DNA of 55,749 nucleotides from Methylococcales bacterium (GTDB taxonomy: Bacteria > Pseudomonadota > Gammaproteobacteria > Methylococcales > Methylomonadaceae), in NCBI GenBank assembly GCA_003584865.1, contig QVQE01000147.1, forward strand, positions 1 through 55,749, read 5' to 3'. The notes beneath the pieces were generated by a model. It saw nothing but the letters and a program-made list of their open reading frames with translations, was not told the origin of the DNA and did no database searches. This document shows positions 28,518-37,117 of this stretch, one piece after another (within the stretch, counting starts at the first letter, position 1; each line of letters begins with the position of its first letter). The position numbers and the translations under genes are program-made.

Positions 28518-29630
28518 CTATTTAGAAGCTGGATTTGATTTTTCGACAAGCTGTACACGCTGGGTAATGCCACAGACTAGTGTGTAAGGTATAGTGTCAG
28601 CGCACTGGGCAATTTCTTCAACGGCTAAATCATCACCCCAAAGAGTTACTGAGTCGCCCGGTTTTGCCTGTGTCTGGCTTTCAAGGTCAACGGTTATCAT
28701 ATCCATTGATACCCTACCGATCAAAGGCACCCGTTGACCATTGACTAATACGGGTGTACCCACTTTGGCATAACGCGGATAACCATCACCATAGCCGACC
28801 GCAACAACGCCTAACGTGGTTGGTTTCTTACAGACCCAAGTACCTGAATAACCGACTTTATCACCTACTGCTAATTTCTTCACCGCAATCAACCGGGAAT
28901 GTAGGCTCATAATAGGTTTTAACCCTAAGTCTTTACCGGTATTCTCTGGAAAAGGAGAAATACCGTATAACATAACGCCAGGACGAACCCAGTCACTTAA
29001 CGCTTCTTTCCAGGCTATAATACCCGCAGAGTTTGCAATACTGCACTCGTTCCTAAACTTTAAATCAGTTTCAATCGTTGCCACCGTATTGTGAAATAAG
29101 TGGATTTGTTTTAGCGTCGTTGCGTCATGCATATCATCCGCACTGGCTAAATGCGTCATTAGATTGATAGGCTGATGAACTATAGAGCAATGCTTTAACC
29201 GTTGATAAACAGACTCAAACTCAGCAGCTTTAAAACCCAATCGATTCATCCCTGTATCCATTTTCAACCAGATAGCAATCTGCTGTTGCTCTGCCCTGCT
29301 TTCAAATATTTCAACCTGTTGAAATGAATGCACTACCGCATCTAATTGATAAAGCGTGAGTTCATCTAATTCTTCAGTGCAGGTAAAGCCTTCTAAAACA
29401 GCAATACGACTTTTTATGCCTGCTCTACGTAAACGTACACCCTCATCTACCCGTGCCACTGCGAAACCATCAACCGTTTGTAAGGCATCAGCTATACGTA
29501 ACAAACCATGCCCATAGCCATTGGCTTTAATTACCGCCATGATTTTTGAGCCGGGAGCGTAGCTACGTACTTTTTGCAAATTATGTTGCGCCGCTTCTAA
29601 ATTTAAAACAGCATAAGCCGCAGGGTTCAT
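28518..29630 (-). CDS. alr: Alanine racemase
   Basis: This 370-residue PLP enzyme has the lysine in MAVIKANGYGHGLLR near residue 35. The C-terminal catalytic tyrosine is in KVGYSGTWVCKKPTTLGVVAVGYGDGYPR, and VSMDMITVDL follows. Other marks are RPGVMLYGISPF and WLKMDTGMNRLGF. It makes D-alanine for peptidoglycan. The start overlaps the dnaB stop (ATGA), reproducing the conserved dnaB-alr pair. Length matches the family (E. coli 359). Confidence 0.97.
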   Translation of the reverse strand: MNPAAYAVLNLEAAQHNLQKVRSYAPGSKIMAVIKANGYGHGLLRIADALQTVDGFAVARVDEGVRLRRAGIKSRIAVLEGFTCTEELDELTLYQLDAVVHSFQQVEIFESRAEQQQIAIWLKMDTGMNRLGFKAAEFESVYQRLKHCSIVHQPINLMTHLASADDMHDATTLKQIHLFHNTVATIETDLKFRNECSIANSAGIIAWKEALSDWVRPGVMLYGISPFPENTGKDLGLKPIMSLHSRLIAVKKLAVGDKVGYSGTWVCKKPTTLGVVAVGYGDGYPRYAKVGTPVLVNGQRVPLIGRVSMDMITVDLESQTQAKPGDSVTLWGDDLAVEEIAQCADTIPYTLVCGITQRVQLVEKSNPASK

Positions 29631-31036
29631 TCATAATCTCCAGAAGGATAAGAATGACCCGTAGAATTCTCAAAACGGGTATATTGTCCCAAAAAGGTAA
29701 GATGCACTGTCCCTAGTGGTCCGTTACGTTGCTTTCCAATAATCAGTTCAGCCATGCCTTTACTAGGACTGTCTTCGTTATACACTTCATCACGATACAC
29801 AAAAACAATCAGGTCGGCATCCTGCTCGATAGCGCCTGAATCTCGTAAATCAGACATCACTGGACGTTTATTAGGGCGTTGTTCCAAGTTTCTATTTAAC
29901 TGTGATAAAGCAATAACCGGTACATTCAATTCTTTTGCCAGCGCTTTTAAGCCTCTGGAAATATCAGAAATCTGTTGTACCCGATTATCACCACTGGACG
30001 GAGATTGCATTAATTGCAGATAATCCACCACAATCAATCCTAACTGGCCATGTTCCCGCGCTAAACGTCTTGCTCTTGCACGGACTTCAGTCGGCGTTAG
30101 TGCCGGTGAATCATCAATAAATAATTGGGTACCCGCCAGAAGGTTAATGGCGGATGTTAAGCGAGGCCAATCATCATCGTCTAACTTACCCGTTCTGACT
30201 TTATTTTGATCTATTCGGCCTAATGAAGACATCATTCGCATAGCTAAAGAATCGCCAGGCATTTCCATACTAAAAACAGCTACGGGCTTATCACTTTTTA
30301 AGGCAATATTTTCAGCCATGTTCATGGCAATAGTGGTTTTACCCATAGAAGGCCTACCGGCCACTATGATCAAATCAGCCGGTTGTAAGCCGGAGGTTAA
30401 TTCATCAAAATCGGCAAATCCGGTACTCGCACCCGTAATAGCCCCTTCTTGCTCAAATAAGGTTTCAATCTTATTGACGGCATGGGCAAGCAGAGATTTT
30501 ATCGATACAAAACCACCACCCTGCCCTTTTTGTCGTTGCTCGGCTATTTGAAAAACTTGTCGTTCTGCATTTTCCAATAACTCAGCCGTATCACGTCCCT
30601 CAGTATTAAAAGCAGAATTTGAAATTTCTGTGCCAATATGAATCAATTGGCGTAAGACTGAACGGTCTCTAACAATATTCGCATAAGCAACAATATTGGC
30701 GGCACTGGGGGTGTCCTTTGCCAGCATAATCAAATAACCCAGCCCACCGATATTGTCCAGTTCCCCAATGGCTTTTAAAGCATCCGATAAGGTAATGACA
30801 TCGAAAGGAATCTGTTTTTCTGCCAACTCTTCAATCTTTCTGAAAATAAGCTGATGGTTACGCCGATAAAAATCGGTCTCAACTACTTTGTCGGCAATCG
30901 AATCCCAGGTTTGATTATCAAGCATCAAACCACCTAAGACAGATTGTTCGGCTTGTATAGAATTGGGCGGAACTTTCAGAGCATCCAGTGAATAATCACG
31001 TTCCATTGAATAGTTTTCAGAATAGTTTTCAGACAT
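29627..31036 (-). CDS. dnaB: Replicative DNA helicase DnaB
   Basis: This 469-residue helicase has the N-terminal domain PPNSIQAEQSVLGGLMLDNQTWD. The RecA-like domain has Walker A AGRPSMGKTTIAMNMAE, Walker B LIVVDYLQLM, LSQLNRNLEQRPNKRPVMSDLRDSGAIEQDADLI and the arginine-finger region. The N-terminal SENYSENYSMERDY contains a small in-frame duplication. It unwinds DNA at the fork. The gene is followed by alr with a 4-base overlap; upstream lies the STAS gene rather than rplI. Confidence 0.98.
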   Translation of the reverse strand: MSENYSENYSMERDYSLDALKVPPNSIQAEQSVLGGLMLDNQTWDSIADKVVETDFYRRNHQLIFRKIEELAEKQIPFDVITLSDALKAIGELDNIGGLGYLIMLAKDTPSAANIVAYANIVRDRSVLRQLIHIGTEISNSAFNTEGRDTAELLENAERQVFQIAEQRQKGQGGGFVSIKSLLAHAVNKIETLFEQEGAITGASTGFADFDELTSGLQPADLIIVAGRPSMGKTTIAMNMAENIALKSDKPVAVFSMEMPGDSLAMRMMSSLGRIDQNKVRTGKLDDDDWPRLTSAINLLAGTQLFIDDSPALTPTEVRARARRLAREHGQLGLIVVDYLQLMQSPSSGDNRVQQISDISRGLKALAKELNVPVIALSQLNRNLEQRPNKRPVMSDLRDSGAIEQDADLIVFVYRDEVYNEDSPSKGMAELIIGKQRNGPLGTVHLTFLGQYTRFENSTGHSYPSGDYE

Positions 31037-31154
31037 GGGTATTAACAGTTAAACAGATAAGCCATCCACTTAAGGCGGGACTGTTTAAAGTTAAAGCTCA
31101 CACCGTATCCCAGCTTAAGTCGATAACTCAAAATCTTATTCTTATTGCCCACTA

Positions 31155-31493
31155 TTATTTTGACTCCAAAGCATCCAACGCACTGGCTAAATTGGGTGAA
31201 ATTTCAAAAATAGTATGTAAGCGAGTCAATTCAATTAATGACTGAACAACGGGGCTGGTCACTAAAACCAGGTGTCCTGATTTTATTTGCATATTTTTAA
31301 ATGCTGAGATGAGCACTGCACAAGCACTAGAATCAATAAAGGTGACTTTTTCCAAGTCTATAATAAGCTTGCCGCCCCCCCCTTTTATCAAACTAGTCAA
31401 ACGAATCCGCACTTCCGGCGTATCTGCCATAATAAAGCGACCCGATAATTCTATAATGTCAATATCATTATGCTTTCGTTCATGTAGAATCAT
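31155..31493 (-). CDS. STAS-domain anti-anti-sigma factor
   Basis: This 112-residue protein consists of one STAS domain: NDIDIIELSGRFIMADTPEVRIRLTSLI, then LIIDLEKVTFIDSSACAVLISAFKNM. The serine pair in FIDSSACAVL marks the usual phospho-site that is switched off by an RsbW/SpoIIAB-like kinase. Such a kinase gene is the next one upstream, so this is a partner-switch pair. It probably binds the kinase and frees a target, a sigma factor or an enzyme. Its position between the polysaccharide cluster and dnaB suggests a link to exopolysaccharide control, as inferred for other EPS loci. Confidence 0.88.
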   Translation of the reverse strand: MILHERKHNDIDIIELSGRFIMADTPEVRIRLTSLIKGGGGKLIIDLEKVTFIDSSACAVLISAFKNMQIKSGHLVLVTSPVVQSLIELTRLHTIFEISPNLASALDALESK

Positions 31494-31576
31494 AAAAATT
31501 TCCTGGTTAAATTATAAAAACACTTACAACACAAATAGTTAATAAGTGTAAGGTTGTGTGTGAATTATCCGGACTG

Positions 31577-32065
31577 TTAAAAGTGTTTGATTAAAGTCAA
31601 CGTATTTTTGGACGACGTGACTGATATAGCATCAAAGGCTTCATCTTTGGGTGATGGCGTACAAACCCGCTCTCTTTCGATAAACTCCACAACTTTGTAA
31701 TAGTATTCATCCACACAAGCATTAATAATCCACCATCCTCGCCCATTTTCTGCCTCAAACTCAGGAAACGATCCAGGAGGAATGCTTTTCATGGATACCC
31801 CAAAATCAGTTATTTCAACTGATAAACACCCCGTTGTCTGCCTCCATTGCACAATAATATCATTGCCAACCTGATTTTTATAAGCATGTAAAATAACATT
31901 GTTGAGCGCCTCAATAACCGCAAGTTGAATATCCTGAGCGCATTTTTCATTTTTAGTTGCATAAAGACAAAGAGCACTGATAGCTTCGCCCAGGAGTGAA
32001 ACATTTTGGGGGTCACTGACTATTTTTAAAGTGATGATGTCAGGAGCACTTTTATTGGCTGTCAT
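31577..32065 (-). CDS. RsbW-like serine-kinase / anti-sigma ATPase
   Basis: This 162-residue GHKL ATPase has an N-box in DIQLAVIEALNNVILHAYKN and a G-box in ENGRGWWIINACVDEYYY; the aspartate of the G1 box lies in VEITDFGVSM. The size and order match RsbW/SpoIIAB-type anti-sigma kinases. It likely phosphorylates the STAS protein encoded next. No sigma factor gene is seen in the window, so the final target is unknown. The 83-base gap to the STAS gene holds dyad sequences noted separately. Confidence 0.87.
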   Translation of the reverse strand: MTANKSAPDIITLKIVSDPQNVSLLGEAISALCLYATKNEKCAQDIQLAVIEALNNVILHAYKNQVGNDIIVQWRQTTGCLSVEITDFGVSMKSIPPGSFPEFEAENGRGWWIINACVDEYYYKVVEFIERERVCTPSPKDEAFDAISVTSSKNTLTLIKHF

Positions 32066-32124
32066 CTTATATTACCCACCTATAAATTTGGCTATCTCTT
32101 ATTATCAACACAAGAGCTTTTTAT

Positions 32125-33576
32125 TTAGTTAAACCAGGCTTTACTTGAAAACAATGATTTTACAGATTGCAACATATATAGTAAATCTTGTCTAAGACTA
32201 ACATGAGCAGCATAAAAAGAATCGCTCATCAACTTTTCATCGTCAGGCGCATCCACGGGCAGATTTAATTGCGTTGGCCCCAATAACCCGGCGGGTACTC
32301 GATCTGCCAGTTTCTCCCAATCTTCGGTTCGTTGAGATGCTATTTCGAGACTAACCGGTAAGGCACCTATCATATTAAGATCACCGCTAACTACCGCCAG
32401 AATGCGTGGTAAATATCGAAGCACAGGCGAACTTACATTCCATTCCCCTACCAGAAACTCCGTACGATGAGGCACACCAAAATCATCTAATTCTTTCTTA
32501 TTTCCTCGCAACCAATATTTACTATAGGGTTTCCCCGGGGTTTTTAACACACTAAGCCCTATAGCTAATGGCCATAATGGCAAGCTTATTACTAGTAATA
32601 ACACCCCAGCAAAACAATTAAAAAAAACACCCAAGGTGTTATTAATAGTCGCAGATTTAAGATCAGCAAGTAAAAAAGTATCGCTAATTTTCAGGATAGC
32701 CCCATTATCGACACGAATCAAATCATTCCCTCTCACTATTGCATTGCGTATTTCCACCAGTTCACCAATATATGAATAAGGTAATATAACGGATGATTCA
32801 ATAGTCGCCCGACGATCAACGATCACGTTATCGCCAATAACAACCTTACCTGAAAGTTCGACTGATGTATGCAGATGACAATTAGAACCAATCAAAGCCA
32901 CTCCCTGCTTTAAGTTTTGTGGATATACTTCAGAACAACGCCCCTGAGTAAGACCCAATACAGATTGACGACCTGGAATCAATAATGTCTTTAATTCTCC
33001 AGACACAGCATCCAGATTAGCCTGATAGAAACTTTTTAACGAATCAAGTCTTGCCACCACGCCCTCAACATCAACGCTCGCCTGTGATGAAACGGGCTGC
33101 GCTGATTCAGTCCATTTTAAACTATCAAAATTAGCTTTTAGCGGATCCAGGCAAAGTACCATATAGGCATTTTCACCACCATATAATGCCTGCACACAGG
33201 CCGAGTTCATAGAGCCAGCCTTTTGCAGAAACGTTTTCATATCGCCACTTCGAATAATATCACCTCGGAGTATTAGAAAAGGCGGCTCCCAGTTTTTTTG
33301 AATTCGCTCTAACTCTTGTTCTGGCGATACTTCACCACGAGTGACGCTATAGGTTAACGTCATCCCCCAGCGCTCACCATGACCCAATTCGGCTTTAACC
33401 TGTTCAGCATAAGAAGACAAAACCACATGAGCTTCCCGAATACCCGCATCAACCAATGCGTCTAGCGTATGTTCCAAGATCGATTTTCCAGCCAAGGGCA
33501 ACAAAGCGATACTGGACTCATTGGTCAACGGAAGTAATTCTTGTCCATTTCGATCAGCAAAAATAATAGCATCCAT
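32125..33576 (-). CDS. Nucleotidyltransferase-hexapeptide-degenerate sugar-transferase fusion
   Basis: This 483-residue protein begins with a nucleotidyltransferase-like domain (MDAIIFADRNGQELLPLTNES, LPLAGKSILEHTLDALVDAG). A left-handed beta-helix stretch follows (VALIGSNCHLHTSVELSGKVVIGDNVIVDRRATIE). It ends with a hydrophobic segment (LGVFFNCFAGVLLLVISLPLWPLAI) plus a region resembling the bacterial sugar-transferase core. That core reads SGDLNMIGALPVS where active enzymes have GD-SLVGPRP. The GTP-transferase signature GxGTRL is also missing, replaced by DRNGQELLP. It may be a scaffold or regulator of the initiating transferase encoded next to it. The start overlaps the upstream stop (TGATG). 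Confidence 0.7.
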   Translation of the reverse strand: MDAIIFADRNGQELLPLTNESSIALLPLAGKSILEHTLDALVDAGIREAHVVLSSYAEQVKAELGHGERWGMTLTYSVTRGEVSPEQELERIQKNWEPPFLILRGDIIRSGDMKTFLQKAGSMNSACVQALYGGENAYMVLCLDPLKANFDSLKWTESAQPVSSQASVDVEGVVARLDSLKSFYQANLDAVSGELKTLLIPGRQSVLGLTQGRCSEVYPQNLKQGVALIGSNCHLHTSVELSGKVVIGDNVIVDRRATIESSVILPYSYIGELVEIRNAIVRGNDLIRVDNGAILKISDTFLLADLKSATINNTLGVFFNCFAGVLLLVISLPLWPLAIGLSVLKTPGKPYSKYWLRGNKKELDDFGVPHRTEFLVGEWNVSSPVLRYLPRILAVVSGDLNMIGALPVSLEIASQRTEDWEKLADRVPAGLLGPTQLNLPVDAPDDEKLMSDSFYAAHVSLRQDLLYMLQSVKSLFSSKAWFN

Positions 33577-34295
33577 CAGTAGGCTCCCCTGCCTAACAGA
33601 ACTGCAGGAATTGTTTTTAATAAAAGTTTTAGGTCAAGAAGTAACGACTGGGATTGAATATACTCCGTATCCAGTTGTACCTGTTGAGGAAAAGGGATGT
33701 TTGAACGACCTGAGACTTGCCAGATACAGGTTATACCTGGAATGACTTCCAGACGCAGGCGATCTTGCAAGGAATATTGATTAACCTCACTAGGAAGTGC
33801 GGGTCGAGGACCGACCAAAGACATATCGCCTTTTAAAACGTTCCACAATTGAGGTAATTCGTCAATCGAAGCCTTCCTGATAAAACGACCAATCGGGATT
33901 ATCCGTGGATCATTTTTCATCTTAAAAATAACCCCCCCGCTCATTTCATTCTCTTCCATGATCTCCTTAAGCCGTGCATCCGCATCAAGATACATGGAGC
34001 GAAATTTCCACATAATAAATAACACACCCCAACGACCGACACGGGTTTGTTTATAAAAAACTGGCCCAGGTGAGTTTAAATAAATAAGAACCATAATTGT
34101 AATAAATAGTGGCATTAATATGATCAATAATACGATTGAACCGACAATGTCTATTGATCGCTTTATTAAGTAGGCGCCCCGGATCACAGTCAACCATAGC
34201 AAACGCTTTAAGTGTAACCGTAAAGAAATATTATGTTTAAAATAGGACAGACGACTATAGCGGCGCAATAATTCATTGTGCATATCGGAACTCAT
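33576..34295 (-). CDS. Initiating polyprenyl-phosphate sugar phosphotransferase
   Basis: This 239-residue protein has one membrane segment (SIDIVGSIVLLIILMPLFITIMV) and the full catalytic core of the PglC/WcaJ family. Core parts are PGPVFYKQTRVGR, FIMWKFRSM, FIRKASIDELPQLWNVLKGDMSLVGPRPALPSEV and the closing RLEVIPGITCIWQVSGRSNIPF. It transfers a sugar phosphate from a nucleotide sugar to undecaprenyl phosphate, starting the repeat unit. It lacks the long N-terminal membrane domain of WcaJ. It overlaps its neighbours at both ends, so it is made in step with the two degenerate relatives. Confidence 0.92.
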   Translation of the reverse strand: MSSDMHNELLRRYSRLSYFKHNISLRLHLKRLLWLTVIRGAYLIKRSIDIVGSIVLLIILMPLFITIMVLIYLNSPGPVFYKQTRVGRWGVLFIMWKFRSMYLDADARLKEIMEENEMSGGVIFKMKNDPRIIPIGRFIRKASIDELPQLWNVLKGDMSLVGPRPALPSEVNQYSLQDRLRLEVIPGITCIWQVSGRSNIPFPQQVQLDTEYIQSQSLLLDLKLLLKTIPAVLLGRGAY

Positions 34296-35611
34296 TATTT
34301 TTCCCCTTGATGGCTCTGTAACCAGACACGATAAAGAAATAAAGGGTTACCGATTATATATCGTCTCCACATACGACCTGGCTCCTGGAGTAACCGCCAC
34401 GTCCATTCCAAACCAACTTCTCGCATCCAAACTGGCGCACGTTTAATACGACCCGAATAGAAATCAAACAAACCACCTACCCCTAAACAAACATTGGGTT
34501 CTAATAACTCTCGGTTGCGTGCTAACCACAATTCTTGTTTAGGCACACCAAACCCAACGAATAAAATAACTGCACCTGATTTATTGATCATTTCAATCAC
34601 TTGGCTTTCTTGTTCGGGCGTAAAGTAACCATCATGAACGCCAGCGACTATTAGGTCGGGATACCTTTTTTGCATCGCTTTAGCAGCGAAATCAGCAATT
34701 CCAGGCATGCCTCCCAATAAAAACAAGCCGTGGCGATTTTTTGCTGCTCGTTCACACAATCGAGGAAAAAGGTCAGTGCCATTAATATTAGCCATCAGAG
34801 ACTCATTCAACATGCGGCAGCCAATGTTAATGCCGATACCATCCGGTAAAACGCGATCAGCGGCTTGTAAAATAGCTCGATAATGTGTATTCGTATAAGC
34901 AATATTCAAGCAATCAGGATTAACAAAGGCCAACAAGACTTTCTTCTTTTTCTCAATCTGATACTCAACCCAGTCGAGTGCTTCCAGCATAGTCGTATTG
35001 ACGATATTCACACCCCAAAAATTCAACATCGGCGGCACTACCCTAGCTTCATTACCACCTAAAAATGAACCCACTACACCACGTAAACTTAAACCCACAT
35101 GTTCCTTAACCGCGCCTCCGTAATAAAATTCACGGTCAGTCATTAGCTCATCGTCGTAAGCTAAACCCATTTTCTTCCTAAGCAGATACGGTGAAATAAC
35201 ACCCGGTGTTATATCAAATCGAAACAATGCGTTAGTCGGCAAATTCAATAACTCTTCATGAGTCATTGGACGAGGGCCTGCCCATGACAAATCTCCGCGT
35301 AACACATTTAATAAAACAGCTAAGGATTTACCCGGTAATGAACCACTAAATGATAGGCGTTCAAATTCATTTTGAAAGCGCCCAAGCTGAATTTGTCTCT
35401 TTAAAACATGTCCCGTTTGCAGATACGCAATAATACCTCTCAACAACAATAGAGGAAATAAAAGCAGCACTAATACTAAGCTACTCACTAAATCAAACAT
35501 ACGGGGCAAGCAAGATTGTATAAAAAGCAACCAAGGACTTAATAGTCGCCGGGAAACAGGTTTAATCTTCTGACCTAATGGTCCTGGTATTTTGGTATTT
35601 GACTCAAACAC
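34295..35611 (-). CDS. WecG/TagA-type glycosyltransferase fused to degenerate sugar-transferase domain
   Basis: Residues about 195-438 are a WecG/TagA/CpsF transferase: VNPDCLNIAYTNTHYRAILQAADRVLPDGIGI, FLLGGMPGIADFAAKAM, HDGYFTPEQ and ILFVGFGVPKQELWLARN. The first 190 residues look like a shortened sugar-transferase domain with a membrane hairpin (LVSSLVLVLLLFPLLLLRGIIAYL) and the tail VLRGDLSWAGPRPMTHEEL. It lacks the K-F-R-S-M and D-E-x-P-Q motifs. The start is GTG at 35611, overlapping the stop of the acyltransferase gene by 8 bases. It probably adds the second sugar of the unit. Confidence 0.85.
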   Translation of the reverse strand: MFESNTKIPGPLGQKIKPVSRRLLSPWLLFIQSCLPRMFDLVSSLVLVLLLFPLLLLRGIIAYLQTGHVLKRQIQLGRFQNEFERLSFSGSLPGKSLAVLLNVLRGDLSWAGPRPMTHEELLNLPTNALFRFDITPGVISPYLLRKKMGLAYDDELMTDREFYYGGAVKEHVGLSLRGVVGSFLGGNEARVVPPMLNFWGVNIVNTTMLEALDWVEYQIEKKKKVLLAFVNPDCLNIAYTNTHYRAILQAADRVLPDGIGINIGCRMLNESLMANINGTDLFPRLCERAAKNRHGLFLLGGMPGIADFAAKAMQKRYPDLIVAGVHDGYFTPEQESQVIEMINKSGAVILFVGFGVPKQELWLARNRELLEPNVCLGVGGLFDFYSGRIKRAPVWMREVGLEWTWRLLQEPGRMWRRYIIGNPLFLYRVWLQSHQGEK

Positions 35612-36134
35612 TGGTTTTCTCGTTAGACGGTTTCAAAGAGCGGGGTTTTATTATTGCCGGCACGCCAACTGCCAGACAATTAGCGGGAATATCTTGAAGT
35701 ACGACGGCATTGGCACCTATGACAGCGTCGTCCCCGATTTTAATTGCCCCTAAAATTTTAGCACCTGCACCAATATCAACGCGATTACCTATTACCGGCG
35801 CACCCTTTTCTCCGGTACGCCTCAAACCAATAGTCACGCCGTTGCGAATAACCACATCATCACCAATCACCGCGTCACCACTGATAATGATCCCCCCAAA
35901 ATGTTCGATCACCACACGCCGACCCACCGTTGTTTCACAAGGCAACTCAATACCCGTTAACATTTGCGATAATAACTTCAGCATTTTATAGACAAACGAG
36001 AAGGGCAGTCTCAACCACCTTTGTTGAATCTCGTATCGCCAGCATCCCAATCGATAAACTAACATGACCATTAAGCCTTGCCTCGTCAAATCACCTTCAT
36101 AAGTGCGCCAGTCTTCACGAATATTTTCAAACAT
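35604..36134 (-). CDS. Serine-acetyltransferase-like hexapeptide acyltransferase
   Basis: This 176-residue protein carries hexapeptide repeats: VVIEHFGGIIISGDAVIGDDVVIRNGVTIG and GNRVDIGAGAKILGAIKIGDDAVIGANAVV. It ends in the CysE-type VPAIIKPRS. EPS-locus members of this family usually acetylate a sugar or serve as putative O-acetyltransferases rather than making cysteine. The N-terminus (RLGCWRYEIQQRWLRLPFSF) has an amphipathic helix typical of EPS-linked versions. It overlaps the next gene by 8 bases. Confidence 0.85.
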   Translation of the reverse strand: MFENIREDWRTYEGDLTRQGLMVMLVYRLGCWRYEIQQRWLRLPFSFVYKMLKLLSQMLTGIELPCETTVGRRVVIEHFGGIIISGDAVIGDDVVIRNGVTIGLRRTGEKGAPVIGNRVDIGAGAKILGAIKIGDDAVIGANAVVLQDIPANCLAVGVPAIIKPRSLKPSNEKTSV

Positions 36135-36148
36135 AGTTATTTACCAAT

Positions 36149-37117
36149 TTACCAAGGTTGTTTTGGGGAATTAAGCCCCCCCTGCGTATCCTGCCAAGCT
36201 TGCTGCCAAAGCTGTACTATGCGTTTGGATTCTGCGGCTTTAGCGGGCGAACTGTTTTTATTTAGCCTGCCCCGCAAACCATGCCAACCTTGCTCTAGCG
36301 CTTTCACTAACCAGCTGTAAACCAAACCATGCCATTTACGATAGTATAATAATTGACTGCGCATACGCCATAAGGTTAATTGTTTACCCGAACTTGAAAA
36401 AGCTAATTCGTCGACCGTTTCTGATGAGGCACCCCCTATATGAGTGATAACCAAATCTGGCCAGTAATAAACCTTAAAACCGGCTTTATGGATACGTCGA
36501 CACAAATCAACCTCCTCGTAATATAGAAAAAAACGAGGATCAAAAAGACTAATTTGCACTATTAAGTGTCGAGGCATAATAGCAAATGCACCTGGCACCC
36601 AATCAACTGCTTCCGCAGTCAAGGGGTTAGCCCAGGTACGATCGAAACGCCCAAAAAATCGAGAACCTGCAAAATGATAGGCCAAGCCGGATATCGTCAA
36701 ACCATCATTCAGTAAAGAAGGAAATAATCTGGCAGAAGGCTGCCAATTACCTTGTGGATCTTGTAAAAGCCCCCCTCCCATACCCGCATCAACATTTTCT
36801 TCCATGTGCTCCACAGCCTTGGCCAGGGCATCTGGAGGCAACACTGCATCTGGATTAAGTAACACTAAATAGTGTCCAGTTGCTATCTCTAACGCTTTGT
36901 TATTAGCATTACCAAAGCCTAGGTTTACATCACTAACAATTAATAGGACTTCTGGATAGTCTGCTCGAATAATAGCAACGGACTCATCTCGAGAGGCATT
37001 ATCTACCACAATCACTTCAAGGTCAGCCACTAGAGTCTGTGCCCGTAAACTGTCTAAACAAAAGCGTAACAAGGGCGCGCTGTTATACGTTACAATAAAA
37101 ACTGATAATAACTTCAT
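36149..37117 (-). CDS. GT2 glycosyltransferase (rhamnosyltransferase-like)
   Basis: The track start lies inside the upstream gene; I use the ATG at 37117 (MKLLSVFIVTYNS), which overlaps the upstream stop as ATGA. The 322-residue protein has the GT-A fold marks VIVVDNASRDESVAIIRADYPEVLLI, LLNPDAVLPPDALA (DxD-like) and WVPGAFAIMPR ... RFFLYYEEVDLCRRIHKAGFKVYYWPD. That pattern is typical of the WbbL/rhamnosyltransferase group. The donor sugar cannot be told. Confidence 0.88.
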   Translation of the reverse strand: MKLLSVFIVTYNSAPLLRFCLDSLRAQTLVADLEVIVVDNASRDESVAIIRADYPEVLLIVSDVNLGFGNANNKALEIATGHYLVLLNPDAVLPPDALAKAVEHMEENVDAGMGGGLLQDPQGNWQPSARLFPSLLNDGLTISGLAYHFAGSRFFGRFDRTWANPLTAEAVDWVPGAFAIMPRHLIVQISLFDPRFFLYYEEVDLCRRIHKAGFKVYYWPDLVITHIGGASSETVDELAFSSSGKQLTLWRMRSQLLYYRKWHGLVYSWLVKALEQGWHGLRGRLNKNSSPAKAAESKRIVQLWQQAWQDTQGGLNSPKQPW

